NCBI RefSeq assembly: GCF_000185385.1
Contig: NZ_GL622296.1
Span: 346,470 to 410,469, forward strand
DNA from: Lachnoanaerobaculum saburreum DSM 3986
GTDB lineage: Bacteria; Bacillota; Clostridia; Lachnospirales; Lachnospiraceae
DNA: 64,000 nt
Reading direction: 5' to 3'
The position numbers and the translations under genes are program-made. The notes below the pieces were generated by a model. It saw nothing but the letters and a program-made list of their open reading frames with translations, was not told the DNA's origin and made no database searches. Positions 41,428-49,435 of this stretch are shown here, in pieces (position 1 is the first letter of the stretch; each line of letters opens with the position of its first letter).

Positions 41428-43362
41428 ATGAAAATCAAATTAAGCAAATATATTGCAAAGAAGCTTGTTAAGCTGGGTATATGTCATGGCTTCAGTGTAA
41501 CAGGTGGCGGTGCAATGCATCTGAACAACGGGCTTGGGCATCAAGAGGGATTGACAATGACCTATAATCACCATGAGCAGGCCTGTGCAATGGCGGCGGA
41601 AGCCTATGCCAGAATCAACAATCAAATCGCAGTGGTCTGTGTGACTACAGGCCCCGGAGGCAGTAATACAATCACAGGAGTATTGGGAGGCTGGCTTGAC
41701 TCTATACCGATGTTTATACTTTCAGGTCAGGTCAGATATGACTGGACTGCCAGATATTCAAATACAGGAATCAGAGCTATGGGAGATCAGGAATTTGATA
41801 TCTGTAAATCTATAGAATGTATGACCAAGTACAGTGAGATGGTCATAGAGCCGATGAGGATAAGATATGTTATAGAAAAATGTATGTACCTTGCTATGAA
41901 CGGCAGACCCGGACCTGTGTGGCTTGATATACCGCTGGATGTACAGGGAGCATTTATTGAAGAGGATGAGCTTATAGGATTTGACAAGGAAAAGTATGAG
42001 GCGGGTGAAGACGGTTGGGCCTATGAATCACCATATAAGACAGATTTAGACGACAAAACAAAACTTGATTTATCTGATATGCCAAAGCCTTTATCGGATG
42101 AAGTGTTGAAAGAAATTGTTGAAAAGATTAAAAATTCAAAAAGACCGGTGTTTAATGCAGGTAACGGTATAAGAATAGGTAATGCACATAAAGAGTTTTT
42201 GGAGCTTGCAGATCTGCTTAATATTCCTGTGGTAGTAGGTTGGAATTCTGAGGACTGTATGTGGGTGGATCATCCTTTGTATGCAGGCAGACCCGGAAAT
42301 TTCGGCGATAGACCCGGAAACTTTACAGTGCAAAATTCAGATCTTGTTCTCTCGGTAGGTTCAAGGCTCAGTCTAAGACAGGTGGGATTTAATTGTAAAG
42401 GTTGGGCAAGAGAAGCATTTACAATAGTAAATGATATAGACGGTGAAGAACTGAAAAAACCGACAGTACATATAGATATTCCTGTTCATACAGACTGTAA
42501 AGTATTTATGAGACAACTGATCGATTTTCTAAAGAAAGAAAAGACCCCGGTATTTGAAGGCGGTAAGGGGCTTTATGATATGAGTTGGACTGAAACAGTC
42601 AAGTATTGGCTGAAAAAATATCCGGTATGTAAGGATGAATTCCTTCAAAATGATGACAGTAAAAAGGCAAATGTCTATGCTTTTATCAAATATATCGGTG
42701 ACAGTGCAAAAGAAAATCAAATCACAGTAGTGGGCAACGGTTCTGCATGTGTTGTAGGAGGACATTCATATATCATCAAAAAGGGACAGAGATTCATATC
42801 CAATTCGGCAGTGGCTTCTATGGGATATGATTTGCCTGCCGCTATCGGTGCATATATGGCAAACCTTGACGGCAAAAGATATGATAAAGAGCTGATACTT
42901 ATTACAGGTGACGGCAGTATACAGATGAATTTACAGGAGCTTCAGACCATAGTTCACCACAGGATGAATATAAAAATATTCCTTATAAACAATGAGGGGT
43001 ATCACAGTATCAGACAGACACAGTCAAGGTACTTTGAAGATGAGCCGCTTGTAGGTATCGGACCTGACAGTGGAGACCTCTCATTCCCGGATATGGGAAA
43101 GATTGCAAATGCATATGGTATTACATATTTTTGTGCAAAGACCAACAGTGAACTTGAAGATGCCATAGCCAAGGCCTTTAGGGCGGTCGGTCCCGTTATC
43201 TGCGAGGCATATGTGACAAAGGAGCAAAATTTTGAACCGAAATCGTCAGGAAAGCAGCTTGCAGACGGAAGGATGGTCAGCCCTCCGCTTGAAGATTTGA
43301 CACCTTTTTTATCTGATGAGGAGATGGAAGAGAATATGATAATACCAAGGATTATTGAATAA
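41428..43362 (+). CDS. Thiamine-pyrophosphate enzyme, acetolactate-synthase-like
   Basis: 644 residues from ATG at 41428 (GGAG 7 bases ahead; an in-frame ATG at 41416 lacks one). The N-terminal pyrimidine-binding domain has YNHHEQACAMAAEAYARINN with the catalytic Glu at about 43 and TTGPGGSNTITGVLGGWLDS; the TPP-binding domain has LITGDGSIQMNLQELQTIVH and ending IFLINNEGY. Longer than usual for ALS and followed by sugar epimerase and C-methyltransferase genes, so branch formation on a nucleotide sugar (as in yersiniose-type synthesis) is more likely than amino-acid synthesis. Confidence 0.85.
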   Translation: MKIKLSKYIAKKLVKLGICHGFSVTGGGAMHLNNGLGHQEGLTMTYNHHEQACAMAAEAYARINNQIAVVCVTTGPGGSNTITGVLGGWLDSIPMFILSGQVRYDWTARYSNTGIRAMGDQEFDICKSIECMTKYSEMVIEPMRIRYVIEKCMYLAMNGRPGPVWLDIPLDVQGAFIEEDELIGFDKEKYEAGEDGWAYESPYKTDLDDKTKLDLSDMPKPLSDEVLKEIVEKIKNSKRPVFNAGNGIRIGNAHKEFLELADLLNIPVVVGWNSEDCMWVDHPLYAGRPGNFGDRPGNFTVQNSDLVLSVGSRLSLRQVGFNCKGWAREAFTIVNDIDGEELKKPTVHIDIPVHTDCKVFMRQLIDFLKKEKTPVFEGGKGLYDMSWTETVKYWLKKYPVCKDEFLQNDDSKKANVYAFIKYIGDSAKENQITVVGNGSACVVGGHSYIIKKGQRFISNSAVASMGYDLPAAIGAYMANLDGKRYDKELILITGDGSIQMNLQELQTIVHHRMNIKIFLINNEGYHSIRQTQSRYFEDEPLVGIGPDSGDLSFPDMGKIANAYGITYFCAKTNSELEDAIAKAFRAVGPVICEAYVTKEQNFEPKSSGKQLADGRMVSPPLEDLTPFLSDEEMEENMIIPRIIE

Positions 43363-43363
43363 T

Positions 43364-44311
43364 ATGAGAATACTTATTACAGGGGCGGCATCATTTTTGG
43401 GGAGGCATCTTGTAGAATATTTTCTTAAAAAAGGTGATACTGTACTTGCACTGGCAAGAGAAAATGCGGCAGGCAAAGAAGCAATTGAAAAGTACAAAAA
43501 AAATGATAATTTCAGACTTATAGTTCTTGATATGAAAGAAATAGAAAATTTGGAATGTGACTTTGATATATGTATACATCTGGCATGGGGCGGTATCGGT
43601 AAAGAGGGCAGGATGAATAAGGATATTCAAAGAGAAAATATAGAAGCCTCAATAAATCTTATGAAAGTCTGCAAAAAAAGAAAAGCAAAAAGATTCCTTT
43701 TTGCAGGCTCACAGGCGGAGTACGGTCAAACTCTGGCAGATATAGTGACAAAATACGGCAAGGACTTTGATATAAATAAGATACCGAAGCAGGATGAGAA
43801 CTCACCTGTCAATCCCAAGTCGGAATATGGCAAAGCAAAACTTGAGTTAAAGAGCAGACTGAAAGAACTTGGAAACAGCTTGGATATAGAATATGTCCAT
43901 ATGCGTATTTTTTCGGTTTTCGGAAGAGGAGACCATGAGACCTCGCTTATATCCGCCTGTATCAAAAAATTTAAAGAGAATAAGGATGTACATATAGGAG
44001 AATGTATACAATCATGGAATTATATATATATCAAAGATCTGTGTGAGGCTGTATATCTGCTTTCAAAAGAGGATTTGCATAATGACTTTGTATTTAATGT
44101 AGCAGGTGAAACAAATCGTATACTTATGGACTATGTAAAAGATATGAAGAGAATACTCAAAAGCGACAGTAAAATTGTAGTGGAAAAAAGAGAAGTTGCA
44201 AGTGAGGGTTTGCCGTTTCTTAATCCCGGTATAGAACCGCTGAAGAAGTTGGGATTTATTGAAAACTACGGATTTGATAAGGGAATAACAGATTACTCCG
44301 ATAAAATGTAG
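43364..44311 (+). CDS. NAD-dependent epimerase/dehydratase (extended SDR)
   Basis: 315 residues; ATG at 43364, just after the TPP-enzyme stop. Rossmann start MRILITGAASFLGRHLVEYF with GxxGxxG-like TGAASFLG, then CDFDICIHLAWGG, RFLFAGSQAEYGQ and an active-site Tyr in NPKSEYGKAKLELKSRLKEL (YxxxK). It should alter the configuration or oxidation state of a nucleotide sugar. Directly co-transcribed with its neighbours. Confidence 0.9.
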   Translation: MRILITGAASFLGRHLVEYFLKKGDTVLALARENAAGKEAIEKYKKNDNFRLIVLDMKEIENLECDFDICIHLAWGGIGKEGRMNKDIQRENIEASINLMKVCKKRKAKRFLFAGSQAEYGQTLADIVTKYGKDFDINKIPKQDENSPVNPKSEYGKAKLELKSRLKELGNSLDIEYVHMRIFSVFGRGDHETSLISACIKKFKENKDVHIGECIQSWNYIYIKDLCEAVYLLSKEDLHNDFVFNVAGETNRILMDYVKDMKRILKSDSKIVVEKREVASEGLPFLNPGIEPLKKLGFIENYGFDKGITDYSDKM

Positions 44312-44364
44312 ATTAGTTATAAAGTCAAAAGTTGAAGGCTTTAATATAGTTATAGGAGATAGTT

Positions 44365-45492
44365 TTGGAAAAATGTATGAAAAAATGTATTAGTTGTAAC
44401 GGTTCATTACATGAACTTATGAAGATTGAAAATATGCCTGCAAGTGCACAGGATATTCCGCATAAAGGAGAACTTTATAAGGATGTCGGCATAGAAGTGG
44501 TACTGTGTGTGTGTGAGGACTGCAATCTGGTTCAATTAAAAAATGATGCGGTACACTACTATAGAGATGTAATAAGAGCCGGAGGATATTCCACTACAAT
44601 GGAAGAACTCAGAAAAAGCGAGTACGGACATTTTATAGAGCTTGCATCACTAAAGGGTAAGAAAATAATAGAGGTCGGCTGTGGAAGAGGTGAATTCTTG
44701 GGGATGCTAAAGGGCTTTCCTGTAGAAGGCTATGGAACCGAGCATAAAAAAGAGCTTGTAGAATTAGCTAAAAGTGCAGGGCTAAGAGTAGATGAAGATT
44801 TCCCGGAGAGTGAAGATCATATATTTAAAGACGGCCCGTTTGATGCTTTTATGTCATTTAACTTCTTGGAGCATCAGCCGCATCCAAGAACATATCTGAA
44901 AGCAATCTACAATAATCTGGTGGAAGGGGGGTATGGACTTATCACGGTACCAAGCTTTGAGTATATCTTAAAGCAGAACAGCTTCTATGAGATAATCCCC
45001 GACCATATAGCTTACTATAGTTTTGACAGCCTCACACATCTACTGAATATAAGCGGATTTGAGGTAATTGAGTCGAAAACGGTAAACAGAGATACTATTG
45101 AGATGATAGTAAAAAAGAGAAAACTGCCGGATGTTGGCGGTATTATTTTAAAAAAGACCGATATTGCAAATGAAGTACTGGATACGGTAAAGAGCTACTC
45201 AAAGATAGCCGTATGGGGAGCGTCACATCAGGGTTTTACACTTTGTTCCACTACAGGTATTGCAAAGTATGTGGACTGCATTATAGATTCGGCACCTTTT
45301 AAGCAGGGGAAATTTGCACCTGCATCACATATCGGTATTATTTCACCGGATGAGGCGCGAAAGAGAAAGTTTGAAGCTATAATAATAGTTGCACCCGGGT
45401 ATACAAATGAGATTGCAAACATCATAAAGACTACATTTGACAGTGACATAGATATCTACACATTGATGACGGATAAACTTAAAAGACTGTAG
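44365..45492 (+). CDS. Sugar C-methyltransferase (zinc-binding N-domain, SAM core, C-terminal Rossmann)
   Basis: 375 residues from TTG at 44365, with ATAGGAGATAG ahead. Residues 4-60 hold the zinc-binding Methyltransf_13 (CISCNGSLHELMKI; CVCEDCNLVQL). A SAM core follows (KKIIEVGCGRGEFLGMLKGF; DAFMSFNFLEHQPHPRTYL), and a Methyltransf_14 domain ends the protein (KIAVWGASHQGFTLCSTTGI; AIIIVAPGYTNEIANII). Such proteins put a methyl on a carbon of a keto-sugar nucleotide. Final gene of the three-gene set. Confidence 0.9.
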   Translation: MEKCMKKCISCNGSLHELMKIENMPASAQDIPHKGELYKDVGIEVVLCVCEDCNLVQLKNDAVHYYRDVIRAGGYSTTMEELRKSEYGHFIELASLKGKKIIEVGCGRGEFLGMLKGFPVEGYGTEHKKELVELAKSAGLRVDEDFPESEDHIFKDGPFDAFMSFNFLEHQPHPRTYLKAIYNNLVEGGYGLITVPSFEYILKQNSFYEIIPDHIAYYSFDSLTHLLNISGFEVIESKTVNRDTIEMIVKKRKLPDVGGIILKKTDIANEVLDTVKSYSKIAVWGASHQGFTLCSTTGIAKYVDCIIDSAPFKQGKFAPASHIGIISPDEARKRKFEAIIIVAPGYTNEIANIIKTTFDSDIDIYTLMTDKLKRL

Positions 45493-45561
45493 AAAGACTT
45501 ATAAAAGAGCGGTATAGGCAAACACTAAGAACCATAAGAACAGTAGTTAAAGGAGGTAGAT

Positions 45562-45951
45562 ATGACAAAGGCGGCAAAGATTTTTGCAGTATTGGCAGCA
45601 CTTGAGTGCTTTGGGATAATGGTTTTGGAAATGTTTTACTGGGAGAAAGCAGGTATGAATGTGGATCCTGCATTGAGTGCGGAATTTTTGACTCAGACAG
45701 TTTCCATGGCGGCTAATCAAGGTTTATATAACGGATTTTTAGGCCTTGGTATTATAGTCGGTATGATTGGCAGAAATAAAGTACTTATGTTGTTTTCCAT
45801 TTTCTGCGTTATACTTGCAGCGATATACGGTGCCTACAGTCTGGATATAACTATTATATTTAAGCAAGGTATTATACCGATAATAGCATTTTTTTTAAAC
45901 TTGACAGCAAAAGAAAAAAGAAAAAGCAACAGTACTTTACATTTTAAGTAA
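45562..45951 (+). CDS. DUF1304-like membrane protein
   Basis: 129 residues, AAAGGAGGTAG ahead. Four membrane helices: KIFAVLAALECFGIMVLEMF, YNGFLGLGIIVGMIG, VLMLFSIFCVILAAIYGAYS and GIIPIIAFFLNLTA. The YWEKAGM/VSMAANQGLYNGFLG pattern is that of DUF1304. Function unknown; small inner membrane protein. Confidence 0.85.
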   Translation: MTKAAKIFAVLAALECFGIMVLEMFYWEKAGMNVDPALSAEFLTQTVSMAANQGLYNGFLGLGIIVGMIGRNKVLMLFSIFCVILAAIYGAYSLDITIIFKQGIIPIIAFFLNLTAKEKRKSNSTLHFK

Positions 45952-45978
45952 TTCTAAATCAAGTTATACTTAACAGAT

Positions 45979-46010
45979 AAAAATCCCCTCAGTGAAAGCC
46001 GGGGGATTTT
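45979..46010 (+). terminator. Terminator after the DUF1304 gene
   Basis: AAAATCCCC (45980-45988) pairs with GGGGATTTT (46002-46010) over a 13-base loop. Confidence 0.8.
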
Positions 46011-46012
46011 GA

Positions 46013-46060
46013 TATAATTTTTTATAATATAATTTTTTATAATATAAATTTTTTTAAAGA
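46013..46060. repeat. AT-rich tandem repeat upstream of the HAD gene
   Basis: Two perfect 15-bp copies TATAATTTTTTATAA (46013-46027, 46028-46042) plus a partial third. It contains several TATAAT boxes and could act as promoter region for the gene at 46092. Confidence 0.6.
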
Positions 46061-46091
46061 CTATTTTATAAAAAAGTGTTAAACTGTTCCT

Positions 46092-46889
46092 ATGAATATT
46101 TTGTTTACAGATTTGGACAATACTTTGATTTATTCAAAAAAGGTAGATATAAGAAACAGAATAAGTGTGGAAGTTTATAAAGGAGAGGACAACAGTTTTA
46201 TGTCGGAGTATTCCTATGAACTTTTAAAGCAATTAAATGAAAAACTTTTTATAGTTCCTGTGACTACAAGAACATATATGCAGTACAAAAGGATAAACTT
46301 AAGTATAGTTCCAAAGTATGTACTGTGTGCAAACGGCGGTCAACTGTTAAAAGACGGCAGGTTGGATGATATCTGGTATGGTAAAAGTCTTGAGATTATA
46401 AAAGATTCGGATGATGAGAGGAAAAAAGCATTCTTACTGCTTAAGCAGGATAAGAGAAGAAAGTTTGAATGCAGAAATATAGATAACTTATTTATATTTA
46501 CAAAATGTGACGATATGGAATCTGTGGTAGAGGATCTTAAAGTCCGCTTAGACCTTGATTTGGTAGATATTTTATATAATAAGGAAAAGCTTTATATAAT
46601 GCCGAAGAATTTAAATAAGGCGGATACGGTAAGGCGGTTTATAGAGGTATATGGCAAAGAAACCGTATTTGCGGCAGGTGACAGCGATTTTGATATATCT
46701 ATGATAAAACTTGCAGATATAGGTTTTGCACATAAGGACTTGAATAAGGATTTTAATAAGGATTTTAATAAGGATTTTTTTAATAAGGATTTTGATGTAG
46801 AAAATATTTTTAATAAAATTTATAATAAATACGAGGGGCTTTTTTCAGATTATTATTTGACTAAGGTCTATGAATATATTAAGGAGTAA
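46092..46889 (+). CDS. HAD-superfamily phosphatase with a repeated NKDF insert
   Basis: 265 residues. Motif I FTDLDNTLIYSKK (DxDNT), motif II VPVTTRTYMQY, motif III region, and motif IV FAAGDSDFDISMIK (GDSDFD) make it a Cof/sucrose-phosphatase-type HAD hydrolase. Between motif IV and the C-terminal helices lies DLNKDFNKDFNKDFFNKDFD, coded by four 12-bp repeats. Such expansions are unusual for the family. Adjacent to phospholipase, TerD and AIM24 genes, as in Ter-type stress systems. Substrate unknown. Confidence 0.88.
   Translation: MNILFTDLDNTLIYSKKVDIRNRISVEVYKGEDNSFMSEYSYELLKQLNEKLFIVPVTTRTYMQYKRINLSIVPKYVLCANGGQLLKDGRLDDIWYGKSLEIIKDSDDERKKAFLLLKQDKRRKFECRNIDNLFIFTKCDDMESVVEDLKVRLDLDLVDILYNKEKLYIMPKNLNKADTVRRFIEVYGKETVFAAGDSDFDISMIKLADIGFAHKDLNKDFNKDFNKDFFNKDFDVENIFNKIYNKYEGLFSDYYLTKVYEYIKE
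46743..46793 (+). repeat. 12-bp coding microsatellite (AATAAGGATTTT x4)
   Basis: Three perfect tandem copies at 46743-46778, a 3-base TTT insertion, and a fourth at 46782-46793. In frame, so slippage would change the number of NKDF units rather than break the gene. Confidence 0.9.
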
Positions 46890-46891
46890 AA

Positions 46892-47866
46892 ATGCCGGGA
46901 TTTACAACACATTATATCTTGGGTGTAAAGGCATACGGAGAACTGGAAAACTCAGGACTGAAACATATAATTTCTAAATATAGATGGTTGTATCAGCTTG
47001 GTCTGCAAGGCCCTGATATGTTCTTTTATAATATACCGATATTAAGACATAGAGATTATAGAAATGTAGGTTCATATATGCATGAAAGTCATGTAAATGA
47101 ATTCTTTGCAAATGCGTTGTATGAGATACAGGGTATGGACTCAATGCAAAAGCAGCAACAGGCAATCAGCTATATAGCAGGGTTTCTTTGTCACTATGTG
47201 GGAGATTATATTTGCCATCCATATGTCTATGCAAGAATTGGACATGAAAGAGGCAAAAACAGTGCCTATATATACGGTATGCATGCGGCACTTGAAAATG
47301 ATATAGATACATTACTTTTACAAAAGTATAAGAAAAAGAAGACTTCAGAGTTCAATCAGGCGGCGACATTGGCACTCAACGGCTTTGAAATACAGTTTGT
47401 ATCGGACTTTCTTGCAAGAGTGATCAATAAAACATATTATCCGATAACATATAAGAACAATTTCAGGGTGACACCTGCAATGGTACACAGATCTGTACTT
47501 GCGATGAGATTTGGAGTGAGGACATTTGCAGATCCTACAGGCAGGAAAAAGAACAGGATAAATGCAATAGAGTCAATATTTTTGAAAACACCTATAGTTT
47601 CACAAAAGATACTTTCAGATGATATTCCGGATGCTAAAAAGACCTTTAATCTAAATCATGAGCTTTGGATAAATCCATGGGATAATACTGTTTACTCCAG
47701 AGAAAGCTTTCCGGAGCTGTTTGAAAGATGTATTAACAGATGTGAGGAAATATTTAAACTTTTAAATATAGAAATAATGCCGGAAAGACTGGAAGATACA
47801 GATTTCCATAGATTACTAGCTAATATAGGAAATTACTCATATCACTCCGGTCTGGATGTCGGGTAA
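46892..47866 (+). CDS. Zinc-dependent phospholipase C family protein
   Basis: 324 residues, AAGGAGTAAAA ahead; 2 bases after the HAD stop. MPGFTTHYILGVKAYGELEN, YQLGLQGPDMFFYNIPI and YIAGFLCHYVGDYICHPYVY are the Zn_dep_PLPC pattern, with several His and Asp positioned to bind zinc (H7, HESHVNEFF, HAALENDIDTLLL). No signal peptide, so it acts in the cytoplasm, not as a secreted toxin. Groups with TerD and AIM24 genes. Confidence 0.88.
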   Translation: MPGFTTHYILGVKAYGELENSGLKHIISKYRWLYQLGLQGPDMFFYNIPILRHRDYRNVGSYMHESHVNEFFANALYEIQGMDSMQKQQQAISYIAGFLCHYVGDYICHPYVYARIGHERGKNSAYIYGMHAALENDIDTLLLQKYKKKKTSEFNQAATLALNGFEIQFVSDFLARVINKTYYPITYKNNFRVTPAMVHRSVLAMRFGVRTFADPTGRKKNRINAIESIFLKTPIVSQKILSDDIPDAKKTFNLNHELWINPWDNTVYSRESFPELFERCINRCEEIFKLLNIEIMPERLEDTDFHRLLANIGNYSYHSGLDVG

Positions 47867-47881
47867 GAAAGAGAGGTGAAT

Positions 47882-48676
47882 ATGAGTAATTTTGTAATGA
47901 ATATTACAAAACCGATTGATGCAGGAAGCTTGGCAAATTTGAATCAAAAAAAGGGTATTGTACTGACAGGTGAAAATGTGAGTATCTTAAACACTTCATA
48001 TTATAAGAAGAAAAATGCCGCGTCTTTACAAAATAACGGTGTGGAAGGAGCCGGTCAAAAAAATATACAAACTGACAGCACCGGCAAGTCTGAAAGCGTA
48101 AATGTTAAGCATATCACATTGCCAAGTCTTACAAAGAAAGTTTCAAAGGGACAGAAGGTGCCGATTAATTTCAGTTCAAAGAAAATAAAGGTGAATTTCG
48201 GTTGGAATGTAAATAATCCGGCATGTGATGTGGATGTATCTGCGTTTTTATTGTCAGGAAGCGGAAAAGTCGTGGGTGATGACTATTTTGTTTTCTATGG
48301 TCAAAAGAGCAGTCCGGAAAAAAGTGTATTATTTAAGAATGTGGAGACTGCAAATGTATTGGAAGTGTTTGATATAGATACAGGTATTCTAAATCCGTCA
48401 GTAGCTAAGATAGTCTTTGTAATGACTATCAATGATGCACTTGAGAATTCACTGAATTTCAGTATGTTAAAGGATGCCTATATTCAGATAGTGGATCCGG
48501 TAAACAATACGGAACTGGCATCATTTTTGGTAGAGGAATATTATAACAATATCAATTCAATGATGATGGGTGAGATATATTTACATAATGGAGCATGGAA
48601 GTTTAATGCAATAGGCAATGGGGTAAACAAGGATCTGGCAGGTCTTTGTGAATTTTACGGAGTAGCGGTCGAATAA
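47882..48676 (+). CDS. TerD-domain stress protein
   Basis: 264 residues from ATG at 47882 behind AGAGAGGTGAAT. The N-terminal about 85 residues are a linker-like segment (NNGVEGAGQKNIQTDSTGKS). The TerD domain follows: KVSKGQKVPINFSSKKIKVN, FGWNVNNPACDVDVSAFLLS, VVGDDYFVFYGQKSSPEKSV and AKIVFVMTINDA. Acidic DVDVS and DD residues bind calcium in the family. Linked to metal/tellurite and phage/colicin stress in other bacteria. Confidence 0.92.
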   Translation: MSNFVMNITKPIDAGSLANLNQKKGIVLTGENVSILNTSYYKKKNAASLQNNGVEGAGQKNIQTDSTGKSESVNVKHITLPSLTKKVSKGQKVPINFSSKKIKVNFGWNVNNPACDVDVSAFLLSGSGKVVGDDYFVFYGQKSSPEKSVLFKNVETANVLEVFDIDTGILNPSVAKIVFVMTINDALENSLNFSMLKDAYIQIVDPVNNTELASFLVEEYYNNINSMMMGEIYLHNGAWKFNAIGNGVNKDLAGLCEFYGVAVE

Positions 48677-48685
48677 GGAGGAATT

Positions 48686-49393
48686 ATGCTGACATTTGAA
48701 GTTATTAATGAGTTGACACTGAAGGTTACCTGCAAAGGCAGTGATACATTGATTGCAAAGGCTGGAGCCTTTATAGCAGGTGAAAATGCCGGAGCAAAGA
48801 ATTATTCTTTTGAGAAGATGATACTTGGACCGGGAGGCAGTATAGGTCAGGCGATATTCGGACAATTGATAAGAAGAGTTGCAGGTGAGAATATACCCCT
48901 TATGAAGGTAAATATGCAGGGAGATTCCACCACATATTATGCAAACTATGGGCAACATGTGGTGGTATATAAACTTGCTGTAGGAGAGACCGTATCTGTG
49001 GAGTCTGAAAATATTTTGGCATTTACAAATGACTGTGACTACTCTGTAAGATTTTTGGGAATCGGTGTGTTGTCACAAAAGGGACTTGCCACCACAACCC
49101 TTGTAGGCAGAGGAAATGATGCATATGTTGCACTTTTATCTGACGGCAATCCGCTGGTTTTATCAAATGTAAAATCAATGGACAGTATTGCGGTAGATCC
49201 TGACGCTGTAATATGCTGGTTCAGTAAGAACGGTATGGGAGATCCGCAGATTAGAGCGGATATATCATGGAAGACCTTTATAGGACAGGCATCAGGCGAG
49301 TCTTATACTTTCGAGTGGCTTGGAAATGATCAGGTGACAGTGCTTATTCAGCCAAGTGAGAGAAGAGGCGGAATAAGTGTAAGCGTAGATTAA
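48686..49393 (+). CDS. AIM24/TIGR00266-family protein
   Basis: 235 residues, AAGGAGGAATT ahead. Beta-repeat pattern TLIAKAGAFIAGE, GPGGSIGQAIFGQLIRRVAG, TYYANYGQHVVVYKLAVGE, NPLVLSNVKSMDSIAVDPDA and IRADISWKTFIGQASGESYT matches the AIM24/TIGR00266 family, which often travels with TerD. Function poorly known; membrane-associated stress roles have been proposed for relatives. Confidence 0.9.
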   Translation: MLTFEVINELTLKVTCKGSDTLIAKAGAFIAGENAGAKNYSFEKMILGPGGSIGQAIFGQLIRRVAGENIPLMKVNMQGDSTTYYANYGQHVVVYKLAVGETVSVESENILAFTNDCDYSVRFLGIGVLSQKGLATTTLVGRGNDAYVALLSDGNPLVLSNVKSMDSIAVDPDAVICWFSKNGMGDPQIRADISWKTFIGQASGESYTFEWLGNDQVTVLIQPSERRGGISVSVD

Positions 49394-49399
49394 GAAAAA

Positions 49400-49424
49400 A
49401 GCCGGGGAGTTTGGCTTCCCGGCT
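49400..49424. terminator. Bidirectional terminator between AIM24 and LicC/LicA genes
   Basis: AGCCGGG (49400-49406) pairs with CCCGGCT (49418-49424), extended inside. Convergent genes meet here; T runs follow on both strands. Confidence 0.85.
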
Positions 49425-49435
49425 CATTATTTTTG

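Noticed and set aside
46013..46060. Insertion-sequence end or att site in the AT repeat
   Set aside because: No transposase or target duplication nearby; the repeat is a simple AT-rich tandem.
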